28,154 nt of DNA from Thermoplasmata archaeon (GTDB taxonomy: Archaea > Thermoplasmatota > Thermoplasmata > Lutacidiplasmatales > UBA184). Shown here in pieces: positions 15,868 to 23,341 of the stretch. Every line of letters begins with the position of its first letter. Positions within the stretch are counted from its first letter, which is position 1. Made by a program: the position numbers and the translations under genes. The notes under the pieces are model-generated. The model ran no database searches. It worked only from the letters and a program-made list of their open reading frames with translations, and had not been told where the DNA came from. The DNA lies in contig JASIDM010000171.1 in NCBI GenBank assembly GCA_030044695.1, positions 1 to 28,154 on the forward strand, written 5' to 3'.

Positions 15868-17085
15868 GTGAGCGAGCAACGGGTGCCGCGCGGGAGCACC
15901 GTCCGTCTCGGGGCCGTCGCCGGCGACCTCCGGCTCGAGGCGAAGGTCCGTGTCGAGGTCGACGGCCGGCTCGTCGTGGCGGGCGATCTCCGGTGCGACG
16001 GCGACGCCGAGATCGGCGGCCCTCTGGAGTGCCGGAACCTGCGCGTGGAGGACGGGGAGCTCACCTGCCAGGGCGACGTCACGGTCCAGGAGGAGCTCGA
16101 GGCCCACGACGGCTCCGTGGAGGTCCGGGGCGGGCTCAGCGCGCGGTCGATCGACGTCGACCGGCGCCTCTCGGTCACCGGGGCGATCCGCTCCCGGGAG
16201 GTCGAGGTCGGCGGGACGCTCGACGGCCAATCCACCTTGGAGGCCGAACGGGTCTCCGTGGGCGGCCGATTCCAGCTCGTCGGCAAGCTCACGGCCCGCT
16301 CCGTGGAGACCGGGGGCCGCATGGAGGTCGGCGCGGTCGAGCTCGACCGACTCGAGGCGGGAGGCTCCGCCCAGGTGAACGGCGGCACGATCCGCGAGTC
16401 GATCGAGGTCGGCGGGCGGTTCCGATCGACCGCGCCCCTCACCTTCGGCTCCCTGACGGTCGGGGGCCTCGCCGACCTCGCCGCCGGCTCGAAGGGCGGG
16501 GACGTCGAGGTCGGCGGACGGTTCGGGGCGGACGGGGACCTCACGTTCGGGCAACTGGAGGTCGGCGGGCTCGGGGCGATCGGGGGCAACGCCGCCGGTC
16601 GCGCCGTCGAGGTCGGCGGCCGGCTGGAGGTCCAGGGCGCGCTCCGCCTGGAAGGCCGCGCGGAGGTCGGCGGCTCGATCGTCGTGGGCGACGCCCTGGA
16701 GGGTGCCGAGCTGGAGGTCGGGGGCCGTTTCGAGGCGAAGCGGGCGATCCTCTCCGGCGACGCCGAGGTCGGGGGTGCCGTGGCGACCCTCCTGGGCCTC
16801 AAGGCCGCCCGCATCCGCCTCGGGAGGAAGTCCCGAGCTAGCGGTCCCCTCGTCGGCGGCGAGGTCGAGATCGGGCCCAAGGCCAGGGTCGAGGACCTCT
16901 ACGGCACGTCGGTGCGCCTGGGGGACCAGGCGGAGGCGCGCCGGATCCACGCCGGCTCGGTCCGGCTCGGCGACGCGAGCTCCGCCGAGGAGGTCGTCTA
17001 CTCCGTGACCATCGAGGTCGGCGCGGACGCCCGGGTGAAGGCCGGGCCGAGGAAGGTCGAGCGGCTCGATCCGTTCCCGTTGTGA
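15868..17085 (+). CDS. Polymer-forming, bactofilin-like beta-helix protein built from 17-residue repeats
   Basis: This roughly 405-residue protein consists almost wholly of short beta-strand repeats with a near-constant 17-residue period, the core being (V/L)EVGGRF/L, seen over a dozen times. Such patterns form a right-handed beta-helix, as in bactofilins and the related polymer-forming cytoskeletal family (COG1664-like). It has no signal peptide, transmembrane segment or Cys cluster, so it is likely cytoplasmic. GTG 15868 is preferred because of the TATA-like box 27 nt upstream. A winged-helix gene follows 19 nt after the stop. It might assemble into filaments or scaffolds. A soluble beta-helix without polymerisation is the alternative. 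Confidence 0.82.
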   Translation: MSEQRVPRGSTVRLGAVAGDLRLEAKVRVEVDGRLVVAGDLRCDGDAEIGGPLECRNLRVEDGELTCQGDVTVQEELEAHDGSVEVRGGLSARSIDVDRRLSVTGAIRSREVEVGGTLDGQSTLEAERVSVGGRFQLVGKLTARSVETGGRMEVGAVELDRLEAGGSAQVNGGTIRESIEVGGRFRSTAPLTFGSLTVGGLADLAAGSKGGDVEVGGRFGADGDLTFGQLEVGGLGAIGGNAAGRAVEVGGRLEVQGALRLEGRAEVGGSIVVGDALEGAELEVGGRFEAKRAILSGDAEVGGAVATLLGLKAARIRLGRKSRASGPLVGGEVEIGPKARVEDLYGTSVRLGDQAEARRIHAGSVRLGDASSAEEVVYSVTIEVGADARVKAGPRKVERLDPFPL

Positions 17086-17104
17086 CCCGCCGGGGGCTGG
17101 CGCG

Positions 17105-17440
17105 ATGGACCGAGCGGGGCCGAACGGTCGACCCCCTGCACGCCGTCGGGAGGCGACCGACCTCTACGCGACGGTCCTCGAGGTCGTCAAGCGCTACCAT
17201 GGCCACGCGCGCGTGACCCGCGTGTCGTACGGAGCGGGCATGCCGGTCGACCGGCTGAAGCGCTCCCTCGACCGGCTCGTCGTCCTCGGACTCCTACGGT
17301 CCGAGGAGCAGGACGGGCGTCCGGTCTACGACATCACGCCGAGGGGGCAGGAGTTCCTCGACACGTACTGGAGGATGCGGGCGTACGTCGAGCTGCTGGG
17401 AACGGACCGCGAGTCCTCCGCGCGCCCGCCGACCGCGTAG
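17105..17440 (+). CDS. Small archaeal winged-helix DNA-binding protein
   Basis: This 111-residue protein has a basic, disordered N-terminus (about 1-17) and then a winged-helix fold. Helix one is TDLYATVLEVVKRYHG, the recognition region MPVDRLKRSLDRLVVLGLL follows, the wing is EEQDGRPVYDITPRG, and a C-terminal helix (QEFLDTYWRMRAYVELL) may dimerise. It resembles the archaeal Sso10a/HTH_45 type of regulator. It starts 19 nt after the beta-helix protein and is probably co-transcribed with it. Its 3' end converges on the rhodanese gene, leaving only 6 nt between stops. Target genes are unknown. Confidence 0.85.
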   Translation: MDRAGPNGRPPARRREATDLYATVLEVVKRYHGHARVTRVSYGAGMPVDRLKRSLDRLVVLGLLRSEEQDGRPVYDITPRGQEFLDTYWRMRAYVELLGTDRESSARPPTA

Positions 17441-17446
17441 CTCCGC

Positions 17447-17773
17447 TCACCCGTACCGGGGGACCGACGGGTCGACGTCCCGCGACCAGGCGTCGATCCC
17501 GCCCCGCAGGTTGGCGACGTGGCCGTACCCCTGCTGGTCCAGGAAGCCGGCGACCATCGCCGACCGGCCCCCGGTGTGGCAGAAGACGACGATCGTCCGG
17601 TCCTTGGGGAGCTCCGCGAGCCTCCACGGGACCTCCTGCATCGGGATGTGCACCGACGGCTCGAGGCTCGCCTGCTCGCGCTCGAGGATCTCCCGAACAT
17701 CGAGCAGCAGCAACTGGCCGGGTCGGCTCTGGAGCTGCCGGGCGAGCTCCTTTGGGGTGATCTCGGTGATCAT
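17447..17773 (-). CDS. Single-domain rhodanese-like sulfurtransferase
   Basis: This 108-residue protein matches the rhodanese fold: the LLLLDVRE strand and CH2A-like motif (21-28), the active-site loop C65-H-T-G-G-R-S71 ending a beta-strand (TIVVFC), and the C-terminal LRGGIDAW signature (89-96). Such enzymes carry a persulfide on the active Cys and move sulfane sulfur to acceptors such as cyanide, thiols or cofactor-synthesis proteins. Length is normal for a single-domain GlpE/PspE type. It starts at ATG 17773 and stands alone on this strand, divergent from the copper ATPase gene with about 110 nt between. A link to copper or sulfur stress is possible but not shown. Confidence 0.93.
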   Translation of the reverse strand: MITEITPKELARQLQSRPGQLLLLDVREILEREQASLEPSVHIPMQEVPWRLAELPKDRTIVVFCHTGGRSAMVAGFLDQQGYGHVANLRGGIDAWSRDVDPSVPRYG

Positions 17774-17830
17774 GGGACGCCGAGCACCGCAACGTCGGTC
17801 GTCGCTCTTAGGCTCTCCGTCGGTGGTGCC

Positions 17831-17840
17831 GCGTAAAAGG
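17831..17840 (+). promoter_or_regulatory. TATA-like box for the copper ATPase gene
   Basis: GCGTAAAAGG lies about 48 nt upstream of ATG 17884. This implies a leader of about 20 nt, consistent with the Shine-Dalgarno sequence this gene carries, unlike many neighbours. Confidence 0.4.
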
Positions 17841-17869
17841 ACGACCGGGCTGGCCCGCCGGTCCGAGAC

Positions 17870-17875
17870 GAGGTG
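17870..17875 (+). promoter_or_regulatory. Shine-Dalgarno sequence GAGGTG for the copper ATPase
   Basis: GAGGTG sits 8 nt before ATG 17884 and a second GGAGGT (17875-17880) sits 3 nt before it. It contrasts with the leaderless starts of most genes here and fixes this start codon. Confidence 0.55.
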
Positions 17876-17883
17876 GAGGTCCG

Positions 17884-20010
17884 ATGGCGACGGATCCGGT
17901 GTGCGGGATGACCGTGGAGGAGTCCGCGGACGCGCTCCGGCTGGTCCGGGACAACCGCACCTACTACTTCTGCTGCCACGAGTGCCTGAGGGTCTTCGCC
18001 GAGCCTGAGGAGGCCAAGCGACGACTCGGCCGCCGGCTCGCCGTGGCCTGGCCCTGCTCGGCGGCCGTCGTCGTCCTGCTCCTGGTCCCGGCGATCCCCC
18101 GTGCCCTCGACGTCGCCGCGATCCTCGCCGCGGTCGTCCAGGGGTACGCCGGCGCCGGGTTCTATCGGGGGGCCTGGGACGCCCTCCGCCGACGGGTCGG
18201 CAACATGGACCTGCTGATCGCCACGGGGAGCACCGCCGCGTTCCTGTACAGCGTCGTCGTGCTGGCCGCTCCGGGCCGGTTGCCTCCGGCGACGTACTTC
18301 GACGCCTCGTCGCTGATCGTCACGATCATCCTCACCGGCAACTACCTGGAGCAGCGGACCCGACGCCGGGCCGGTTCCGCGCTCCGCCAGCTCGCCGAGC
18401 TCCTGCCGACCACCGTGACGCTCCTCGACGTCGGGGGGTCGCACGAGGTTCCGCTCGACGAGCTCCGACCCGGCGACCGGATCCGGGTGGCCCCAGGAGC
18501 ACGGTTCCCGGCCGACGGGGTCGTCCGCGACGGGCGCTCCTCCGTCGACGAATCGCTCCTCACCGGCGAGAGCGTGGGAGCGCGCCGAGGTCCGGGAGAC
18601 CGGGTCCTCGCCGGCTCCCAGAACCGGGAAGGCCCGCTGACGATCGAGGTTACGTCCGCTGGATCGGACACGTTCGTCGCGCACGTCGGCGAGCTGCTCC
18701 AGGAGGCCGAGATGTCCCGCGTGCCGCTCCAACGCCAGGCGGACCGGATCGCGGCCCTCTTCGTACCGTTCGTCCTCGTGCTCGCGATCGCCGCCGGTGG
18801 CGCGTGGTACCTCCTCGCCGGCGCCGGCGCGTCGATCGGGTTGCTCGTCTTCGTGACCGTCGCCGTGACCGCCTGCCCCTGCGCGTTCGGCCTCGCCACG
18901 CCGGCGGCGCTGCTGGTCGGCACCGGGCGGGCCGCCGAGGCGGGGGTCCTGTTCCGCGGGGGCGACGCGGTGGAGCGGGCGGCGACCGTCGACACCGTCC
19001 TGCTCGATAAGACCGGAACGCTCACGTCGAGCGAGCCGACGGTCCGCGGCGTCCTCGTCCTGCCCCCGATCAGCCGGGACGAGCTCCTCCGCTCCGCCGC
19101 CGGGCTCGAGGGCGGGATCGACCACCCCCTGGCCCGGGCGATCACCGAAGCGTCCGCGACGACCGGGGGCCTACCCGCTCGGTTCCGCGACGTGCGTCTC
19201 GACCCTGGCCGCGGGGTCGTCGGCACCGCGGGGTCGAGCCGGTTCGAGCTGATCCGAGGCGATGCTGCCCAGGAGGAGGGCGTCGACCTCGCCCCGGTGC
19301 GAGGCTGGGCGCGGGACGTGGAGCGGGACGGGAGCTCCTGGACGGTCCTGCTGCGCGACGGCCGGCCCATGGGCGCGATCGCCTTCGAGCAGCCGATCGC
19401 GCCGGGCGCCGCGGAGGCGGTTCGCCTTCTGGGCGAGCAGGGCGTCCGGATGGCGATCGTGACCGGGGACCACGAGCGGGCGGCCCGTCGGGTCGCCGGC
19501 GCGCTCGCCATCGACGACGTCCACGCCGGCGTCTCGCCGGAGGGGAAGGTAGCGCTCGTACGGCAGTACCGCGAGCAAGGGCGGCACGTGGCGTTCGTGG
19601 GGGACGGGATCAACGACGCGGCCGCGCTGGCCGCGGCCGACCTGGGGATCGCGATCGGGAGCGGCTCCGAGGTCGCCCGGGAGACCGGCCAGGTGCTCCT
19701 AGTCCGGTCCGACCTCCGGGGCGTGCCGCTAGCCCTGGGGCTCGCGCGTCGCATCGTCGGCCGGGTCCGGGGGAACCTCCTCTGGGCGCTCGCCTACAAC
19801 GCCGTCTTGCTGCCGATCGCGGCCGGGGCCCTCGTTCCGGCGCTCGGTCTCGGGGTGTACCGCTTCCTCCCGGTCGCCGGCGCGGTAGCGATGGGCCTGT
19901 CGTCGACCACCGTGCTGCTCAACTCGCTCACCCTCCGGCGGGACCCCGGGGCCAAGGGACGGGCACCGGCCGCGTCCCTCAGGGCGCGTCCGGCCGCGGA
20001 AGGCGTTTAG
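17884..20010 (+). CDS. Copper-type P1B ATPase with N-terminal YHS/TRASH metal-binding domain
   Basis: This 708-residue pump should move Cu(I) (or Ag(I)) across the membrane at the cost of ATP. The N-terminus is a YHS-type domain (DPVCGM at 4-9, then C30, C31 and C34) rather than the common HMA domain. It shows the actuator-domain TGES, the transmembrane ion site C331-P-C333, phosphorylated Asp375 in DKTGTLT, the nucleotide-domain HP motif in DHPLARAI, the GDGIND hinge (about 572-577) and the last-helix copper motif MGLSSTTVLLNSL. The CPC motif and the M-x2-SS motif favour Cu(I) over Zn or Cd. It starts at ATG 17884 with a good Shine-Dalgarno sequence. The divergent neighbour is a rhodanese. 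Confidence 0.95.
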   Translation: MATDPVCGMTVEESADALRLVRDNRTYYFCCHECLRVFAEPEEAKRRLGRRLAVAWPCSAAVVVLLLVPAIPRALDVAAILAAVVQGYAGAGFYRGAWDALRRRVGNMDLLIATGSTAAFLYSVVVLAAPGRLPPATYFDASSLIVTIILTGNYLEQRTRRRAGSALRQLAELLPTTVTLLDVGGSHEVPLDELRPGDRIRVAPGARFPADGVVRDGRSSVDESLLTGESVGARRGPGDRVLAGSQNREGPLTIEVTSAGSDTFVAHVGELLQEAEMSRVPLQRQADRIAALFVPFVLVLAIAAGGAWYLLAGAGASIGLLVFVTVAVTACPCAFGLATPAALLVGTGRAAEAGVLFRGGDAVERAATVDTVLLDKTGTLTSSEPTVRGVLVLPPISRDELLRSAAGLEGGIDHPLARAITEASATTGGLPARFRDVRLDPGRGVVGTAGSSRFELIRGDAAQEEGVDLAPVRGWARDVERDGSSWTVLLRDGRPMGAIAFEQPIAPGAAEAVRLLGEQGVRMAIVTGDHERAARRVAGALAIDDVHAGVSPEGKVALVRQYREQGRHVAFVGDGINDAAALAAADLGIAIGSGSEVARETGQVLLVRSDLRGVPLALGLARRIVGRVRGNLLWALAYNAVLLPIAAGALVPALGLGVYRFLPVAGAVAMGLSSTTVLLNSLTLRRDPGAKGRAPAASLRARPAAEGV

Positions 20011-20013
20011 TAG
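20005..20013 (+). promoter_or_regulatory. Possible TATA-like element upstream of the ABC operon
   Basis: GTTTAGTAG overlaps the stop codon of the copper ATPase and lies about 28 nt before the ATG of a 17-codon leader ORF. It could separate the ABC genes from the ATPase transcript. It is weak and could be chance. Confidence 0.25.
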
Positions 20014-20037
20014 GCCCGCGGTCAGGTTGTCTTGGTC

Positions 20038-20091
20038 ATGATTGCCGTCGAGGTCGTTGGGCCCCGCCGCGTGTCGGTCGGGAGGCGTTAG
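20038..20091 (+). CDS. Possible 17-residue leader ORF before the ABC transporter
   Basis: An ATG-started ORF of 17 codons (MIAVEVVGPRRVSVGRR) ends at a TAG three nt before the ABC ATPase ATG and contains that gene's Shine-Dalgarno sequence. A TATA-like element lies at the distance typical of leaderless genes here. It may couple translation to the transporter, or it may be a chance ORF; there is no homology evidence. Confidence 0.25.
   Translation: MIAVEVVGPRRVSVGRR
20080..20087 (+). promoter_or_regulatory. Shine-Dalgarno sequence for the ABC ATPase
   Basis: GGGAGGCG ends 7 nt before ATG 20095 and supports that start. Confidence 0.5.
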
Positions 20092-20094
20092 CCC

Positions 20095-21042
20095 ATGGCC
20101 CCGCCGTCGATCGAGACCCAGGGCCTCACCAAGCGGTTCGGCCGGTTCACCGCGCTCCAGGACCTCAGCCTGAAGATCGAGGGGACGAAGTGCGTCGGCT
20201 TCCTCGGCCCCAACGGCGCCGGCAAGACGACGACCCTCAAGCTCCTCGCCGACATGATCTTCCCGACCCGCGGGGCGTGCTGGATCAACGGCATCTCCGT
20301 CCAGGAGCATCGCCGGGGGGCGCTCACCGACGCGGGGGTCCTGATCGAGAGCCCCGAGATCTACCCGTCGCTCACCCCGAACGAGGCGCTCGAGATGGTC
20401 GCCGACCTCCGGGGGGTCCCCCCGGCGGACCGTCGGGACCGGATACGGACCGTCCTTGGGGAGGTGAAGATGGACGACTGGGCCAACCAGAAGGTCGGCC
20501 GCTTCTCCAAGGGGATGAAGCAGCGGATCAACATCGCCGCCGCGCTCGTGCACGACCCGGACGTCCTGATCTTGGACGAGCCGTCGACCGGCCTCGATCC
20601 GCGCGGGATGGCCGAGGTGCGCGCCATCGTCCGCGACCTCAAGAAGAGCCGCCGGCTGATCTTCATGAGCAGCCACATCCTGAGCGAGGTCGTCGACGTC
20701 TGCGACGAGGTGGCGCTCATCGACAAGGGCAAGCTCCTCTTCCACGACACCCTCGACAACGTCACCCGGAGGTTCGCCGAGGGCCACGGCTCGGTGGACG
20801 TGACGCTCGCCCGGCCGCTCGACGGCGGGGACGGCCGCGCCAAGCTCGCCGCGCTGCCGGGGGTCTCCGACGTGACCGACCTCGACCCGAAGCGCTGGCG
20901 CCTCAAGTTCACCGGCGGGGTCGACGGCCAGGAGCGGCTGCTCGAGGCGCTCGTCGCGCTGCGGATCGGGGTCGTGAGCGTCGCCGAGTCCGAGAGCGCG
21001 TTGGAGGAGGTCTACCTGAGCCAGATCTCCCGGGGGGACTAG
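20095..21042 (+). CDS. ABC transporter ATP-binding protein (ABC-2 type)
   Basis: This 315-residue ATPase has Walker A GPNGAGKTT (38-46), a signature loop reading FSKGMKQR (137-144, Lys in place of Gly in the LSGGQ motif, as common in this subgroup), Walker B VLILDEPST (157-165), a D-loop and the switch His in SSHILSE. A C-terminal extension of about 90 residues, typical of CcmA/NatA-like ATPases, follows. It pairs with the permease 4 nt downstream. The substrate is unknown; this class exports drugs, lipids, ions or polysaccharides. Good Shine-Dalgarno spacing supports ATG 20095. Confidence 0.95.
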   Translation: MAPPSIETQGLTKRFGRFTALQDLSLKIEGTKCVGFLGPNGAGKTTTLKLLADMIFPTRGACWINGISVQEHRRGALTDAGVLIESPEIYPSLTPNEALEMVADLRGVPPADRRDRIRTVLGEVKMDDWANQKVGRFSKGMKQRINIAAALVHDPDVLILDEPSTGLDPRGMAEVRAIVRDLKKSRRLIFMSSHILSEVVDVCDEVALIDKGKLLFHDTLDNVTRRFAEGHGSVDVTLARPLDGGDGRAKLAALPGVSDVTDLDPKRWRLKFTGGVDGQERLLEALVALRIGVVSVAESESALEEVYLSQISRGD

Positions 21043-21046
21043 GGCG

Positions 21047-21931
21047 GTGGCGGCGGCGACGACGGACCCCCCGGCCCTTCCCGCGACCCGCCTGCGACCG
21101 CCGGCCTCCCTCGAGCAGGCGACGCACCTCGCCCGGTACCAGCTGCGCGAGTACCTCCGCTCCCTGCGGTTCCTCGTCATGGTCGGGATCGTCCTCGCCA
21201 TCGGCGCGATCCTCACGACCCTCGTCGCGCACTTCCGCGGCTCGCTGGCCACCTCCCCGATCGCGTTCTACGGCTCGTTCTGGGGCGGCGGGGCCAACGG
21301 GGTGATCGTCCTCTCGGCCGTGATCTTCGGGGGGGACGCGATCGCCGGCGAGTTCCAGAACAAGACCGGCTACTTCCTCATGGGGCTGCCCCTGCGCCGC
21401 TCGACCGTCTACGTCGGCAAGTTCGTGGCGGCGTTCCTCGCCGCGACCGCCATGATGCTGTTGTTCCTCGCCATCCTCGTCGGCAACGGGGCGTACTACT
21501 TCCACGGCGGCCTCTTCCCCTGGCAGCTCGGCGTGGCGATCGTCCTCGCCTTCGCCTACCTCGGCGCCGTCCTGGGCGCGACGTTCCTGTTCAGCTCGCT
21601 GTTCAAGACGAGCGTCTACGGCTTCGTGCTGACCCTGGTGATGTTCCTGATCGGCTTCACGATCCTTCAGGACCTGATCGTCGGGCTCGTCAAGATCCAG
21701 CCGTGGATGATCATCTCCTACGCGAGCTCGACGATCGGGAGCGTCTTCAGCCCGCCGGTGAACTGGGGGCTCGCGGCGACGGTCACCCAGGAGCGGGCGT
21801 TCATGGGCGGACCGGTCGTCGGCACGACGTACGTCCCGGGGATCGCCGAGGGCCTCGTCATCATGCTGGTCTACCTCGTCGTGACCGCGATCGCCGGGCT
21901 CTGGTTGTTCGAGCGCGAGGAGTTCACGTAG
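21047..21931 (+). CDS. ABC-2 type transporter permease
   Basis: This 294-residue membrane protein has about six transmembrane helices and starts at GTG 21047, 4 nt after the ATPase stop. The N-terminal cytoplasmic helix (LARYQLREYLRSLRF) precedes the first membrane span (FLVMVGIVLAIGAILTTLV). The ABC-2 family motif GGDAIAGEFQNKTGYFLMG, placed after the second span, is the usual coupling segment of these permeases. A long extracellular loop lies before the last helix. It forms the membrane channel for the preceding ATPase, probably as a homodimer, and most likely exports a substrate. The gene ends 27 nt before the stop of the convergent MFS gene. Confidence 0.9.
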   Translation: MAAATTDPPALPATRLRPPASLEQATHLARYQLREYLRSLRFLVMVGIVLAIGAILTTLVAHFRGSLATSPIAFYGSFWGGGANGVIVLSAVIFGGDAIAGEFQNKTGYFLMGLPLRRSTVYVGKFVAAFLAATAMMLLFLAILVGNGAYYFHGGLFPWQLGVAIVLAFAYLGAVLGATFLFSSLFKTSVYGFVLTLVMFLIGFTILQDLIVGLVKIQPWMIISYASSTIGSVFSPPVNWGLAATVTQERAFMGGPVVGTTYVPGIAEGLVIMLVYLVVTAIAGLWLFEREEFT

Positions 21932-21958
21932 TCCCGGTCCCGCGGTGGGCGGCCCCGG

Positions 21959-23248
21959 TCAGGCCCGGTTCGGCGTCGCGGGGATCCGCGGCGCGATCCA
22001 GAGGGCGCTGACGATCAGCGCCGGCAGCGCCGGGAGCATGAGGATCGTCCAGGTCACCGGCGGGGAGGCCCCGAGGACGAGGACCAGCCCCCCGAGCGTC
22101 GTCGCGAGGGTCCCGCCGACGCCGGTGATCGCGAAGAACGCCCCGTTGTACGCCCCGATATCGCCGGGCGGGGCGAGGTTCGACGGGAGCGTCGACCACG
22201 GGATCGACAGGACGTTCTCGCCCATCGTCACGATCACCACCACGCCGAGGAACCCGGCGAGCAGGAGCGCCGGGAACAGCGCGACGACCCCGAAGACGAG
22301 GAACCCGACGACGTACAGGACGACCCCGAGGTGGACGAGGGTGGTGTGCCGGTGCCCCCGGGCCGCGCGGGTCGTGGGGGCCTGGGCGACGACGACCAGG
22401 ACCCCGTTGAGGGCGAGCCCGAGCCCGACGTCGGCGTACGGGAGCTTCAGGACGGTGTTGGCGTACAGCGGGAACGTCGTCGACCACTGGTTGACGGAGA
22501 GCTGGGCGACGGCGTAGACCGCGCAGAACCCGAGGAAGAGCCGGTCCCCGAGGAGGCTCCGCCACGGGCTGCTGCCGGAGCCCCCCGTGGCCGAGGCGCG
22601 GGCCGGCCGCGGGACCCCCCGGGCCCGATCGAGGTCGTACGGGCTCGGCCGAAGCACGACGGCGAGGAGCGACGTGCTGCCGATGAGGATCGTCCCCGCC
22701 AGCAGCCCAACGTCCGAGAACCCCAGCGCCCCGATCAGCACGCCGCCCGACAACACCCCGAAGGTGAATCCGACGTTCCAGCCGATGCGGGTCCAGGTGA
22801 ACCCCTCGGTCCGGGCCGATCCCGCGGCCAGGTCGGCGACGTAGGCCGAGATCGCGGGTCCGCCGAGGGCTCCGGCGAGCGAGACCGATCCACCGCCCGC
22901 CAGGACGCCGACGAGCAGGTGCTCTCGCATCGCCAGCCCGGTGGCGAGGATGCTCACGGCCTCGAGCGCGAGCGCCTCCAAGAGGAGGCGCCGACGACCG
23001 AGCCGATCGGCGATCGCTCCGCCGAACGGGTAGACGGCGAGCGGGACGATGCCGATCAGCGCGACGAGGACGCCGATCTCGGCGTAGCCCAGGTGCTGGT
23101 CGTTGCGCAGATACAGGGCGACGAACGGCAGGATGAGGCTCAGGCCGCTCGCCCGGACGACGCCGCCGAGGGCCAACCAGCGGAGATTGCGGTCCATCTC
23201 GGCCCTCGGGGGTCCCCACCGTCGGGGCTCGCTAAGAGCGGTGCTCAC
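21959..23248 (-). CDS. Major facilitator superfamily transporter
   Basis: This 429-residue protein has about twelve hydrophobic helices and the MFS motif A between helices 2 and 3 (GGAIADRLGRRR, 76-87), which marks secondary antiporters and uniporters. A central cytoplasmic loop near residues 195-225 (RPSPYDLDRARGVPRPARA) separates the two six-helix halves. A drug or metabolite efflux role is common for this type, but the substrate is not readable. The start is uncertain: GTG 23248 gives the listed length, while ATG 23197 (MDRNLRWLALGG) would give 412 residues and begins right at the first helix. It is convergent with the ABC permease and divergent from taw1. Confidence 0.9.
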   Translation of the reverse strand: MSTALSEPRRWGPPRAEMDRNLRWLALGGVVRASGLSLILPFVALYLRNDQHLGYAEIGVLVALIGIVPLAVYPFGGAIADRLGRRRLLLEALALEAVSILATGLAMREHLLVGVLAGGGSVSLAGALGGPAISAYVADLAAGSARTEGFTWTRIGWNVGFTFGVLSGGVLIGALGFSDVGLLAGTILIGSTSLLAVVLRPSPYDLDRARGVPRPARASATGGSGSSPWRSLLGDRLFLGFCAVYAVAQLSVNQWSTTFPLYANTVLKLPYADVGLGLALNGVLVVVAQAPTTRAARGHRHTTLVHLGVVLYVVGFLVFGVVALFPALLLAGFLGVVVIVTMGENVLSIPWSTLPSNLAPPGDIGAYNGAFFAITGVGGTLATTLGGLVLVLGASPPVTWTILMLPALPALIVSALWIAPRIPATPNRA

Positions 23249-23305
23249 CGGCGGGGACCGCGCCCGGTAACGGCCTCCCGCGACCGGGCGGTCCGGGCCC
23301 GGTCC

Positions 23306-23314
23306 TCATATAAC
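23306..23314 (+). promoter_or_regulatory. TATA-like box for taw1
   Basis: TCATATAAC is centred about 31 nt upstream of ATG 23342 in otherwise GC-rich DNA. It helps reject the much longer in-frame upstream extension. Confidence 0.6.
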
Positions 23315-23341
23315 GGCCGAGCGGTCGGTCGTGGCGGCGGG

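Noticed and set aside
15055..16950. Upstream extension of tgtA to 1298 residues
   Set aside because: It is antisense or out of frame to the uracil glycosylase and bactofilin-like genes. The known TgtA fold begins right after GTG 15054.
17770..19125. A 451-codon minus-strand frame over the copper ATPase
   Set aside because: Its composition is that of antisense GC-rich DNA and it shows no domain, while the plus strand has a complete P-type ATPase.
22331..23341. Upstream extension of taw1 to 656 residues
   Set aside because: It is highly charged, low-complexity and antisense to the MFS gene; the Taw1 N-terminus and TATA-like box place the start at 23342.
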